From an uncultured Blautia sp. (GTDB lineage Bacteria > Bacillota > Clostridia > Lachnospirales > Lachnospiraceae): a stretch of 21,069 nt of DNA. The notes under the pieces were generated by a model. It was not told where the DNA came from. It saw nothing but the letters and a program-made list of their open reading frames with translations, and ran no database searches. A program made the translations under genes and the position numbers. This document shows positions 9,301 through 15,391 of the stretch, piece by piece. The first letter of the stretch is position 1. Each line of letters begins with the position of its first letter. The stretch is taken from the NCBI GenBank assembly GCA_934358405.1, contig CAKRKL010000024.1, positions 1-21,069 of the forward strand. Reading direction: 5' to 3'.

Positions 9301-10030
9301 AGGATTTTCCCATGTTCTTGTGAACAGGTGCTGCCATCTGCTTTGTATCCACCTCAAAGGGATCTGTATCTGACAGGATTTTTCCATCCTTCACAGTCAC
9401 GATTCTGGTTGCGTAAAGCTGGGCAAGCTCCGGATTGTGGGTTACCATTACCACAAGGCGCTCCTTTGCAACCTCTTTCAGAAGCTCCATAACCTGAACG
9501 CTGGTATCAGAGTCCAAGGCCCCTGTCGGTTCATCCGCGAGAAGAATCTCCGGGTCATTGACCAGGGCACGGGCAATGGCTACTCGCTGCATCTGTCCGC
9601 CGGACATCTGACTGGGACGCTTGTGAAGCTGGGCACCAAGCCCCACTTTCTCAAGAGCTTCTTTGGCTCTGCGCCTTCTCTCGTTTTTGGAAACGCCGGA
9701 AATGGTCAGGGCAAGCTCTACATTGGCAAGCACGGTCTGGTGGGGAATCAGGTTGTAGCTCTGAAAAACAAAGCCTATGGTGTGATTTCTGTAGGAATCC
9801 CAGTCACGGTCCTTATATTTCCTGGTGGAGATTCCGTTGATGATCAAATCTCCGCTGTCGTACCGGTCAAGGCCGCCGATAATGTTCAGAAGGGTGGTCT
9901 TGCCGGAACCGCTTGGACCTAAAATTGCCACAAATTCATTGTCCCGAAGGCTAAGGCTCACTCCATCCAGGGCTCTTTGCACCAGATTTCCGGTTCTGTA
10001 TTCTTTATGTATGTCTTTAATCTGAAGCAC
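6314..10030 (-). CDS. Fused ABC transporter: ATPase plus FtsX/MacB-like permease with giant extracytoplasmic insert
   Basis: About 1238 aa. Residues 1-235 are a LolD/MacB-type ATPase: Walker A GPSGSGKT (40-47), Q-loop Q92, signature SGGQ (145-148), Walker B ILLADE (164-169), H-loop H200 (numbered from the upstream TTG). A transmembrane helix follows at about 268-290, then roughly 800 extracytoplasmic residues, then three transmembrane helices of an FtsX domain (about 1090-1235) with the [15 protein letters not shown] cytoplasmic loop. MacB-type machines are mechanotransmitters acting on peptides, lipoproteins or envelope enzymes; the substrate here is unknown and no partner gene is adjacent. 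There is no ATG start: TTG at 10036 is only 2 bases from GGA, while in-frame GTG at 10030 is 8 bases away and is preferred. A TATAAT-like -10 box lies at 10066-10071 with no clear -35. Confidence 0.9.
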   Translation of the reverse strand: MLQIKDIHKEYRTGNLVQRALDGVSLSLRDNEFVAILGPSGSGKTTLLNIIGGLDRYDSGDLIINGISTRKYKDRDWDSYRNHTIGFVFQSYNLIPHQTVLANVELALTISGVSKNERRRRAKEALEKVGLGAQLHKRPSQMSGGQMQRVAIARALVNDPEILLADEPTGALDSDTSVQVMELLKEVAKERLVVMVTHNPELAQLYATRIVTVKDGKILSDTDPFEVDTKQMAAPVHKNMGKSSMSFFTALSLSFQNLKTKKARTLLTSFAGSIGIIGIALILSISNGVDKYITDMEEETLSEYPLQIQSTGVDLTSMMMGAASAQSEKKEGEVGVAQMVTNMFSKMNSNDLESLKTFLDSDESQVDQYANSVEYSYLVSPQIFRQEKNGIRQVNPDKSFSSMGLGSGSSNSIMSSTMSTDVFYEMPENEELYKNQYDVKAGRWPENYQECVLVLTSHGDISDFLQYTLGLRDSKELDDMVQKFMAEEAVEMPENGETYSYAQILGTSFKLVNSADYYEYDSEYKVWKDKSDNSAYMKKLVADGENLTIVGIVQPAEGATASMLTAGIGYTPALTRHVIQKAASSDIVKQQLENEKINVFTGEAFGKEDQEESKFNMESLFGINEDALKEAFQIDESAFNMDLSGLDFSGISVPDLSGSMNIAAGSMPDFSGLISLKDLDLNLSDAIDPDEILKNLPADQVPDMSQALKAVKFDFTEEKAAALLKDVLTGYQESIQDKPESDLSKVQAALQQYLTSKEVTDRLFTDIKDLVNQHIKVDVSTEKMIAAGVRLMNQYQEYAKANGIEKADASSILKFLSQSDVQQQIRQEANDLIKGSVTITITADQIRDILMKDVVEGYSEYAKANQLPDPSRLGTYFVEYMQSEDGQSRLTKGLASMIDISEAKKQFSDAMETYMKSMMTAFSDTITKAIEEKLTDVMGQVETQLTKGIQTSMEQMIGSVSSGMQEAIQSMMTSVSSSITVAMSQAMGQMGSSMENALAIDPEAFASAIQMNMNEDDLSELLMSLMSYENASYEGNLKKLGYADLKVPGGINIYPKDFQCKSQIVNILDQYNADMEAAGEEEKVITYTDLVGTLMSSVTDIVNIISYVLVAFVAISLVVSSIMIGVITYISVLERKKEIGILRAIGASKHNVSQVFNAETFIIGFCAGAMGIGITLLLLIPANSLIRSLADGVNVKASLPPVAALVLVGLSVVLTLLGGLIPSRKAAKSDPVTALRTD

Positions 10031-10097
10031 TTGCAAATTCCTTTCTGCTATTTTTATGATTTTTCATTATATCCTGTAAATGTGAATATACTGTGTC

Positions 10098-10126
10098 TTG
10101 AAATTGAACCACGCCTATCGTATAAT
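10098..10126 (+). promoter_or_regulatory. Promoter of the flavoprotein-symporter operon
   Basis: TTGAAA (10098-10103) and a perfect TATAAT (10121-10126) with a 17-base spacer, about 45 bases before the ATG at 10172. It lies in the divergent gap shared with the ABC transporter gene. Confidence 0.8.
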
Positions 10127-10171
10127 AAAGAAATATATTAACGCTTTAGCGAGATGAAAGGATGAAAGAAC

Positions 10172-10738
10172 ATGAAGGTTTTACTTTTAAACGGCAGCCC
10201 TCGTAAGGAAGGCTGTACCTTCACTGCACTTAGTGAGGTTGCAAAGACTCTGAACCAGAACGGAATTGATACCGAGATTTTCCAGGCAGGAGATCCTGAT
10301 AAAGATAACGTAAAAGCTGCGGCGGCGAAATTAAAGGAGGCAGATGCTCTGGTTGTAGGTTCCCCAGTATACTGGGCTTCCCCCACAGGACAGATTATTG
10401 AGTTCATGGATAAGCTCTGCTCCATGGCAGGCAAAGACATGCTTCACAAGCCGGCTGCAGCAGTTGCCTCTGCAAGAAGAGCCGGAACTACTGCTACCCT
10501 GGATGTGCTTCAGAAATATTTCAGCTATCACGAGATGCCGGTTGTATCTGCAAACTACTGGAATATGGTACACGGCAATACTCCGGCAGAGGTACAGCAG
10601 GATGAAGAGGGATTACAGATCATGCGTACCCTGGGAAGCAATATGGCATGGCTTCTGAAATGTATCGAAGCAGGGAAAGCGGCGGGAATTACCATTCCAC
10701 AGGCGGAGGATAAGATCAAAACAAACTTTATCCGATAA
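10172..10738 (+). CDS. Flavodoxin-fold NADPH-dependent FMN reductase family protein
   Basis: A 188-aa flavodoxin-like protein. The N-terminal beta strand and phosphate loop MKVLLLNGSPRKEG (NGSPR at 7-11) and the second FMN loop GSPVYWASPTGQ (63-74) are the family hallmarks for binding FMN. It resembles the iron-sulfur flavoprotein group in layout, but I see no cysteine cluster that could hold an Fe-S centre. It probably acts as a cytosolic NAD(P)H-dependent reductase of flavin, quinone or an organic substrate; the substrate cannot be named. It is followed after 21 bases by the symporter, so the two are co-transcribed, though no functional link is obvious. An AAAGGA motif lies upstream of the start. 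Confidence 0.88.
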   Translation: MKVLLLNGSPRKEGCTFTALSEVAKTLNQNGIDTEIFQAGDPDKDNVKAAAAKLKEADALVVGSPVYWASPTGQIIEFMDKLCSMAGKDMLHKPAAAVASARRAGTTATLDVLQKYFSYHEMPVVSANYWNMVHGNTPAEVQQDEEGLQIMRTLGSNMAWLLKCIEAGKAAGITIPQAEDKIKTNFIR

Positions 10739-10759
10739 AAAACTTAAGAGAGGTATTTT

Positions 10760-12157
10760 ATGCTGCAGATTATCGAAACCATTAATACAGCTGTCAATAA
10801 TTTTATCTGGGGAGTTCCTGCAATGGTCTGTATTTTCGGCGTCGGACTTTACCTTAGCATCCGCACCGGTTTTCTTCAGATCCGCAAGTTCCCCTATGCG
10901 ATCCGCACTACTCTTGGACGTATTTTCCGCAAGCGCAGCGCTTCCGACGGCGCTATCACTCCTTTCCAGGCTGTGTGTACGGCTCTTGCCGCCACAGTAG
11001 GTACCGGAAATATTGCCGGAGTGGCAGGTGCCATTGCCATCGGTGGACCCGGTGCTATATTCTGGATGTGGGTTTCCGCACTTTTCGGAATGTGTACCAA
11101 ATTCGCAGAGGTTACCCTTGCCGTTCATTTCCGTGAGATCAATGCAAACGGAGAACTGGTAGGAGGACCGATGTACTACATCAAAAACGGTCTTGGCAAA
11201 AAATGGAACTGGCTGGCTTATCTGTTCGCGGCCTTCGGCGTTCTCACCGTATTCGGAACAGGCAATGCCACACAGGTAAATACCATTACCACAGCTATTA
11301 ACTCCGCACTTTTAAATTATAACATTATTAGCGAAAGCGCAGTTTCCACATCCAATCTGATCATCGGTATTGTGATTGCCATCCTGATTGCCATGATCCT
11401 TCTTGGTGGAATCAAGCGTATCGGCCAGGTAACAGAAAAGCTTGTTCCGTTTATGGCGCTGCTTTACATTCTCCTTGGACTTGGAGTAATTCTTCTGAAC
11501 ATCCAGAATATTCCGTCCGTATTTGTTTCTATTTTTAAGGGAGCTTTCCAGCCCTCCGCTGTAACCGGAGGTATTATCGGAAGCATGTTCCTCAGTATAA
11601 AAAAGGGTGTTTCCCGTGGTATCTTTTCCAATGAAGCCGGTCTTGGTACCGGATCCATTGCACATGCATGTGCAGATACCAAGAAGCCGGTAAAGCAAGG
11701 TATGTTCGGAATTTTTGAAGTATTTACAGATACCATCGTCATCTGTACTCTGACCGCACTTGTTATTCTGTGCAGCGGCGTTCCCATCACTTACGGAGAA
11801 GCCGCAGGTGCTGAGCTGACTATCCTTGGATTTACTTCTACATACGGAAACTGGGTATCCATTTTCACTGCAGTTGCAATGTGCTGCTTCGCTTTTTCCA
11901 CAGCACTTGGATGGGGACTTTACGGTGCACGCTGTATCGAGTTCCTGTTTTCCGAAAAAGTGATCAAACCCTTTATGGTTGTCTATGCTCTGGTTGCTAT
12001 CCTTGGTGCCACTGCAAATCTTGGATTGATGTGGAATATTGCTGAGACCTTTAACGGCCTTATGGCAATCCCCAACCTGATCGCATTGTTCCTGCTCTCC
12101 GGAACAGTTGTAAGACTGACAAAGGAATACTTTGCAGGAGAAGGAAAAGAAAATTAA
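10760..12157 (+). CDS. AGCS-family sodium:alanine/glycine symporter
   Basis: A 465-aa polytopic membrane protein of the alanine/glycine:cation symporter family, which takes up alanine or glycine with Na+ (sometimes H+). Visible family features are the N-terminal helix ending in SIRTGFLQIRKFPYA, the conserved GTGNIAGVAGAIAIGGPGA block (81-99), the GGPMYYIKNGLG segment, and the later SNEAGLGTGSIAHA substrate-site block. About ten hydrophobic helices are visible and the length is normal. The start has AGAGAGG upstream. It is the second gene of a two-gene operon and is followed immediately by a strong terminator. Exact substrate preference cannot be read from sequence. Confidence 0.95.
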   Translation: MLQIIETINTAVNNFIWGVPAMVCIFGVGLYLSIRTGFLQIRKFPYAIRTTLGRIFRKRSASDGAITPFQAVCTALAATVGTGNIAGVAGAIAIGGPGAIFWMWVSALFGMCTKFAEVTLAVHFREINANGELVGGPMYYIKNGLGKKWNWLAYLFAAFGVLTVFGTGNATQVNTITTAINSALLNYNIISESAVSTSNLIIGIVIAILIAMILLGGIKRIGQVTEKLVPFMALLYILLGLGVILLNIQNIPSVFVSIFKGAFQPSAVTGGIIGSMFLSIKKGVSRGIFSNEAGLGTGSIAHACADTKKPVKQGMFGIFEVFTDTIVICTLTALVILCSGVPITYGEAAGAELTILGFTSTYGNWVSIFTAVAMCCFAFSTALGWGLYGARCIEFLFSEKVIKPFMVVYALVAILGATANLGLMWNIAETFNGLMAIPNLIALFLLSGTVVRLTKEYFAGEGKEN

Positions 12158-12168
12158 ACCAGATATAT

Positions 12169-12235
12169 AAAAAGACAGGCTTCCCGGAATCAATGTCATT
12201 TAATAGAAATGATATTGCCCGGGGCCTGTCTTTTT
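12169..12235. terminator. Strong bidirectional terminator between convergent genes
   Basis: AAAAAGACAGGC (12169-12180) pairs with GCCTGTCTTTTT (12224-12235), extended inside by CCCGG and a CATT...AATG stem. There is an A-run on one side and a T-run on the other. It serves the symporter operon on the plus strand and the secreted-protein/CbiK operon on the minus strand. Confidence 0.92.
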
Positions 12236-12275
12236 ATAAGAAATATTGTAAGGGTTTACTTGTTAGCTGTGAAAA

Positions 12276-12863
12276 TCAGTTTTTGGAATCCTCTGCTTCT
12301 TTTGCTTCAGCATCTGCTGTCTCGCTGTCATCCTCACCGATCACTACTGCTTTTTTCTCTTCCTCAGTCTGCTCTTTTGCATCTTTTACGCTGACCTTAT
12401 GATCATACCATTTACCCTTTTTTCCAAGGATGGCAAGGTCAAACTCTTCGTCCAGCTTCTCAACGGGAACATTGAAGCCGTAAACCTCCTCTGACATTCC
12501 ATCACTGTAGGTAACAGTATCTGTAGTAGGCTGGATCAGTTCAGCTCCATCCTTCTGTGCGTCCTCAGCTGTTCCAAGGAAAAGATTTACGATATTCTTG
12601 GAGACAAGTGTAATATGAACGGTCATTTTGCCATCCTTCACTGTAAGAACTGCTCTTCCATTGCATGCCTCATTTACATGGAACATGCCGCTGTCTGTGT
12701 CAAACTCCACACCGTATACGCCGTCTTCAAGCTCAGCTTCTGCGGTGTCCTCTGCTTTGGCAGCTTCTGTCTGTGCCGCTTCAGCCCATACAGGTGCAAC
12801 ACTTCCTGCTGTCATAGTGGAAATACTTACTGCTGATAATAAAATGACTAATGAACGTTTCAT
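12276..12863 (-). CDS. Small secreted protein encoded after cbiK, function unknown
   Basis: A 195-aa protein with a clear Sec signal peptide (MKRSLVILLSAVSIS..., likely cleaved after VWA at residue 27), no lipobox and no membrane anchor. An acidic linker leads to one compact, beta-rich domain at about 47-160 (DGVYGVEFDTDSGMFHVNEAC, then alternating strands to WYDHKVSV), then an acidic, Glu/Ala-rich tail (165-195). Possible metal or cofactor ligands in the domain are H62, C67, H83 and H155. The strand pattern resembles small extracellular domains near metal or tetrapyrrole uptake genes in clostridia, but that is from memory and weak. It follows cbiK by 51 bases with its own AAGGAG site, so it is probably under the same riboswitch and a partner of the exported chelatase. 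Confidence 0.8.
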   Translation of the reverse strand: MKRSLVILLSAVSISTMTAGSVAPVWAEAAQTEAAKAEDTAEAELEDGVYGVEFDTDSGMFHVNEACNGRAVLTVKDGKMTVHITLVSKNIVNLFLGTAEDAQKDGAELIQPTTDTVTYSDGMSEEVYGFNVPVEKLDEEFDLAILGKKGKWYDHKVSVKDAKEQTEEEKKAVVIGEDDSETADAEAKEAEDSKN

Positions 12864-12914
12864 AATAACTTTTCTCCTTACTTTTTGATGAATTGAAGAT
12901 AAAACATCAACAGA

Positions 12915-14165
12915 TTATTTTGCAATAGAATCAATTGCTTCCTGAGTATGCTCTACATAAAGCTGCTCAACTGCATCAATTCTTCCAAGTCCTTCGATCT
13001 GGCAGTCGATCTCATCGAACTCTCCGGAAGCCTCGAACATGCTCTTCCAGGAATCCTCATCGTCACCGGCCATATCGTTGTTTGCATGGTCACCTGCAAC
13101 AACCATAAGCGGACGAAGAACAACCTTCTTGAAGCCTGCATCTTTTACTTTGTCGATTACAACATCGCAAGCGGTATCTTCCGGCTCACCCTCTACAGTA
13201 CCGATGAATGCGTTTGTAAATCCAAGCTTCTCCATCTGTGTCTGCATCTGGTTGTATGTAACATTTGCTGTGTGAGAGGTTCCGTGTCCCATGAATACGA
13301 ATGCGGTTCCATCCTCAGCAGCAGCTTCCATGCTGTCATATCCTGCGCTCTTTACAGCTGCATCTGTAACTGCCTGTGCAACAGCAGCCTTGTCTTCGTT
13401 GATAGCAGTAGCGTCTGATCCAACCTCACCAAGCATTGGCTCAGCGATTGCTACAGACTCAAATTTATCCTTGTACTCATCGATAGCTTCTACCATCTCA
13501 TCGTACTCTGCACCGTGCATAAGGTGTGTAGGCTGAACAACCAGATTCTTAACACCGTTTGCTACTGCACGGTCAAGTGCCTGCTGCATGTTGTCGATGT
13601 GCTCATCATCTCTTGCCTGTACATGGTTGATGATGATCTGAGCGGTAAATGCTCTTCTTACAGACCAGTCCGGGAAAGCTTCTGCAAGAGCATCCTCGAT
13701 TCCCTTGATATCCTCAACACGGCTGTCGTTGAAGGAAGTACCAAAGCTTACCACAAGAAGCTCGTTCTCACCGATCTCATCCTGGTTACGAGGATCATCC
13801 TTGGAAGCATCTCCTGTATCGCGTCCGAAATATTCCGGGCTTGCTTCTTCTCCCTCTACCAGCTCTTTCTGAGCGTCTGTCAGAGCATCCCATGCTTCCT
13901 TAGCTTCCTTGCACTGTGCATCTGTGTCGTCTGTTCTCTCCTGAACATAGATTGCATCGATAAGTGCTGCAACTTTATCAGCTGCCTCCTGATCTGCGTC
14001 AGATGCCTCTGCATCATCTGTTTCCTCAGCATCATCTGCTGCTTCGTCAGTTGTCTCCTCGGTTGCTTCCTCTGTCTCTGCAAATGCAACAGATCCGGTT
14101 GCTACGGTCATGCTTGCTGCCATGGATGCTGCAAGAAGCAGTGCTAATAAAGATTTTCTTTTCAT
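12915..14165 (-). CDS. cbiK: Exported sirohydrochlorin cobaltochelatase (CbiK-type)
   Basis: A 416-aa class II chelatase that in its family inserts Co2+ into sirohydrochlorin. Residues 1-29 are a Sec signal peptide (…SVAFA|E). Residues 30-60 are an acidic Glu/Asp/Thr linker. Residues about 61-103 form a small helical segment (KEAWDALTDAQKELV) of a type common in clostridial surface proteins. The CbiK domain runs from about 134 to 416: VVSFGTSFNDSR, PTHLMHGAEY (212-221), MGHGTSH (292-298) and VAGDHANNDMAGDDEDSW (356-373). H294 and H360 correspond to the metal-binding histidines of the family. Unlike the cytoplasmic Salmonella enzyme this one is secreted; a periplasmic CbiK is known in Desulfovibrio. 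The ribosome binding site is GAGGAAAAAG. It lies behind a cobalamin riboswitch and before a second secreted protein. Confidence 0.93.
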   Translation of the reverse strand: MKRKSLLALLLAASMAASMTVATGSVAFAETEEATEETTDEAADDAEETDDAEASDADQEAADKVAALIDAIYVQERTDDTDAQCKEAKEAWDALTDAQKELVEGEEASPEYFGRDTGDASKDDPRNQDEIGENELLVVSFGTSFNDSRVEDIKGIEDALAEAFPDWSVRRAFTAQIIINHVQARDDEHIDNMQQALDRAVANGVKNLVVQPTHLMHGAEYDEMVEAIDEYKDKFESVAIAEPMLGEVGSDATAINEDKAAVAQAVTDAAVKSAGYDSMEAAAEDGTAFVFMGHGTSHTANVTYNQMQTQMEKLGFTNAFIGTVEGEPEDTACDVVIDKVKDAGFKKVVLRPLMVVAGDHANNDMAGDDEDSWKSMFEASGEFDEIDCQIEGLGRIDAVEQLYVEHTQEAIDSIAK

Positions 14166-14203
14166 TTCTTTTTCCTCTTTTTTTCCTGTATTTCCGGATT
14201 GAA

Positions 14204-14311
14204 TTATGTATAAGGACCCGGCCCAGCAGGGCTTTTTCTACAGCAGGAAGCTTCTGTGATTCCTGCTTTGTAAAAAAGCAGCCGCAAATTCTGCAGCTGC
14301 ACTTTCCTCAT
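14204..14311 (-). CDS. Possible leader peptide overlapping the riboswitch terminator
   Basis: A 35-codon ORF on the minus strand starting with ATG at 14311, with a strong GGAGG (14326-14322) 10 bases upstream. Its codons 5-13 are the terminator hairpin itself. It ends 38 bases before cbiK. The peptide (MRKVQLQNLRLLFY...) shows no obvious regulatory codon run. It could be a translated leader that disrupts the terminator, or a chance ORF whose Shine-Dalgarno has another job. Low confidence. Confidence 0.3.
   Translation of the reverse strand: MRKVQLQNLRLLFYKAGITEASCCRKSPAGPGPYT
14272..14300 (-). terminator. Terminator of the cobalamin riboswitch (expression platform)
   Basis: On the minus strand GCAGCTGCA pairs with TGCGGCTGC (9 bp including one G-T wobble, 5-base loop), directly followed by TTTTTT. 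It lies between the aptamer and cbiK and has the form of a classic intrinsic terminator. It is about 130 bases beyond the aptamer, a longer gap than usual, because a palindromic repeat occupies the space between them. Confidence 0.8.
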
Positions 14312-14339
14312 AAACACATTTCCTCCAAACAGGATTACG

Positions 14340-14379
14340 ATGATATGTGTGTCAAAATATCTTTTGACACTGGTATCAT
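14340..14379 (-). repeat. 40-bp palindromic repeat, minimal copy, inside the riboswitch leader
   Basis: ATGATATGTGTGTCAAAA and TTTTGACACTGGTATCAT are inverted copies (15 of 18 pair) around a 4-base centre. The two ends match the two ends of the 205-bp repeat at 20790-20994, in reverse orientation, so this is a minimal or internally deleted member of the same family. It lies between the B12 aptamer and its terminator and would form a hairpin in the leader RNA. Confidence 0.8.
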
Positions 14380-14430
14380 TCCTATATATTGCTATGAGAA
14401 TAAGGTTCTGTGTACCGCAGACCCACAATT

Positions 14431-14588
14431 CCACGCCAAGGCAGTTCTCCTGACTTCGTTCAACACTGCTTCCCCTTCCCGGTTACCCAGTGGGCTCTGA
14501 AGCAGCTCCCTTACACAGTGACGGCATCGTTCCGGATTCTCACCGGATTCTCTTTTATGCATCATGTTCATGATGCGACCTTTGCGTT
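14431..14588 (-). promoter_or_regulatory. Cobalamin (B12) riboswitch aptamer
   Basis: On the minus strand the conserved pieces of the class come in order: AATCCGGTG followed by AATCCGGAACG; a CCGTCACTGTG segment (consensus CCGCCACTGT); GGGTAACCGGGAAGGGGAAG; and the B12 box AGTCAGGAGAACTGCC, followed by TTGGCGT, which pairs with ACGCAAAGG at the 5' end to close P1. It senses adenosylcobalamin or a related corrinoid and by family precedent switches the downstream gene off when B12 is plentiful. Controlled genes: cbiK and the small secreted protein. Confidence 0.93.
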
Positions 14589-14593
14589 ATATC

Positions 14594-14599
14594 ATTATA
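14594..14599 (-). promoter_or_regulatory. Probable -10 box for the riboswitch-cbiK transcript
   Basis: A perfect TATAAT on the minus strand just upstream of the aptamer 5' end. At 17 bases spacing the -35 position reads ATTAGA, a poor match. The weak -35 fits dependence on an activator, possibly acting at the phased repeats just upstream (14637-14678). Confidence 0.5.
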
Positions 14600-14636
14600 C
14601 ATATTCGACTCGGATATCTAATAGATACCATAATTT

Positions 14637-14678
14637 TATGTATTTTTTATGAATATATTATGGATATTCTATGAATAT
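14637..14678. repeat. Phased array of four 9-bp direct repeats at 11-bp spacing
   Basis: TATGTATTT (14637), TATGAATAT (14648), TATGGATAT (14659) and TATGAATAT (14670) start exactly 11 bases apart; a degenerate fifth unit (AATCTATAT) follows at 14681. They lie between the riboswitch promoter and the divergent csoR promoter, about 40-80 bases upstream of the cbiK -10 box. The spacing is one helical turn, so all units face the same side. Possibly a regulator-binding array or a bent-DNA element. Confidence 0.6.
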
Positions 14679-14753
14679 ACAATCTATATCAATGGACTTT
14701 CAGACAGATATATTTTAACCTGCTGCAACTCCACAATGAAACAAAAAAAGCTC

Positions 14754-14782
14754 TTGACAAATACCCTTATGGGGTATATATT
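14754..14782 (+). promoter_or_regulatory. csoR-copA promoter
   Basis: TTGACA (14754-14759) and TATATT (14777-14782) with a 17-base spacer. The spacer is almost entirely filled by the first CsoR-like operator, so repressor binding would block RNA polymerase directly. Confidence 0.9.
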
Positions 14783-14814
14783 AAGTGCATAAGCAAGATA
14801 CCCCCAATGGGTAT
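14761..14814. promoter_or_regulatory. Two CsoR-type operators
   Basis: Two 17-bp pseudo-palindromes of the form ATACCC-N5-GGGTAT: 14761-14777 (ATACCCTTATGGGGTAT) inside the promoter spacer, and 14798-14814 (ATACCCCCAATGGGTAT) about 16 bases after the -10 box. The start-to-start distance is 37 bp. The G/C-tract palindrome is the known CsoR operator type, and the csoR gene follows directly. Copper binding would release the repressor. Confidence 0.85.
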
Positions 14815-14881
14815 TTGAAAGTTAAAATGCCGGTTCGCAGTTTCCGGCCAATCATTTGTTTAATAAGAAAGGAGCCTGCCT

Positions 14882-15265
14882 ATGACAGCTGATCATAAAT
14901 CCGAAACCTGCTGCAGCCACACTGCAGCCAATACTGAAACCCTTTCCAGCCAGGAACCTGCACAGAAGGTCTGTTCCTGCTGCTGCACCAAGCACACCTT
15001 ACGTTCCGAAACGGAGCGAAAGAAACTGGTCAACCGCCTGAAACGTATTGAAGGCCAGATCCGGGGCATTATAGGAATGCTGGAGAACGATGCCTACTGC
15101 AATGACATCTTGGTCCAGTCTGCTGCTGTAAATGCCGCAGTGAACGCCTTTAATAAAGAGCTTCTTGCCAATCATATCAGAACCTGCGTGGCAAGAGATA
15201 TTCGGGAGGGTAAGGACGAGACCATTGATGAGCTTGTTGCAACACTGCAGAAGCTTATGAAATAA
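14882..15265 (+). CDS. csoR: CsoR-type copper-sensing repressor with Cys-rich N-terminal extension
   Basis: A 127-aa all-helical DUF156/CsoR-family repressor. The core (about 42-127) starts with ERKKLVNRLKRIEGQIRGI and carries the Cu(I) ligand set C73 (AYCNDIL), H98 and C102 (NHIRTC), matching the Cys-His-Cys of CsoR. The family is usually 85-105 aa. Here residues 1-40 form an extra tail with six cysteines (10, 11, 31, 33-35) and three histidines (5, 13, 38), which may bind copper too. The ribosome binding site is AAAGGAG, 7 bases before ATG. It is the first gene of the copper operon, and its operators are in the promoter. Related family members sense Ni, formaldehyde or sulfur; the copA neighbour and C-H-C ligands support copper. 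Confidence 0.94.
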   Translation: MTADHKSETCCSHTAANTETLSSQEPAQKVCSCCCTKHTLRSETERKKLVNRLKRIEGQIRGIIGMLENDAYCNDILVQSAAVNAAVNAFNKELLANHIRTCVARDIREGKDETIDELVATLQKLMK

Positions 15266-15273
15266 ATGTTCGA

Positions 15274-15307
15274 GAATTGCGGGAGCAGCTTTGCTGCGGA
15301 GCAATTC
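15274..15307 (+). repeat. 34-nt nested hairpin repeat between csoR and copA
   Basis: GAATTGC (15274-15280) pairs with GCAATTC (15301-15307), with an inner GCAGC-TTT-GCTGC stem. The same 34-nt design occurs at 20917-20950 with 30 of 34 bases identical. In that copy the second base pair of the outer stem is G-C instead of A-T, a compensatory change. It begins 8 bases after the csoR stop. It may be a transcript-stability element or part of a dispersed repeat. Confidence 0.7.
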
Positions 15308-15339
15308 GCAGATATCAAGTTAGGGCAAAAGTTCAAAAA

Positions 15340-15382
15340 CCTTATCCAGATTGCATGATAAGGCGTGTCCCGTATAAGGAGG
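15340..15382 (+). promoter_or_regulatory. Alternative pairing that could mask the copA ribosome binding site
   Basis: CCTTATC (15340-15346) can pair with GATAAGG (15357-15363), or its CCTTAT part with ATAAGG (15374-15379), which overlaps the copA Shine-Dalgarno AAGGAGG (15376-15382). Two mutually exclusive hairpins, one hiding the site, could tune copA translation. The complementarity is seen; regulation is inference and short matches can arise by chance. Confidence 0.35.
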
Positions 15383-15391
15383 AATTTTATT

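Noticed and set aside
10172..10738. Iron-sulfur flavoprotein assignment
   Set aside because: Fold and FMN loops match, but the compact cysteine cluster needed for the Fe-S centre is missing.
11312..12199. 295-codon minus-strand open frame inside the AGCS symporter gene
   Set aside because: Antisense shadow; it starts inside the terminator region and has no recognisable domain.
14637..14689. CRISPR or iteron-type replication origin
   Set aside because: Units of 9 bp at 11-bp spacing are far too short for CRISPR, and there is no replication gene nearby; more like a regulator-binding or bent-DNA array.
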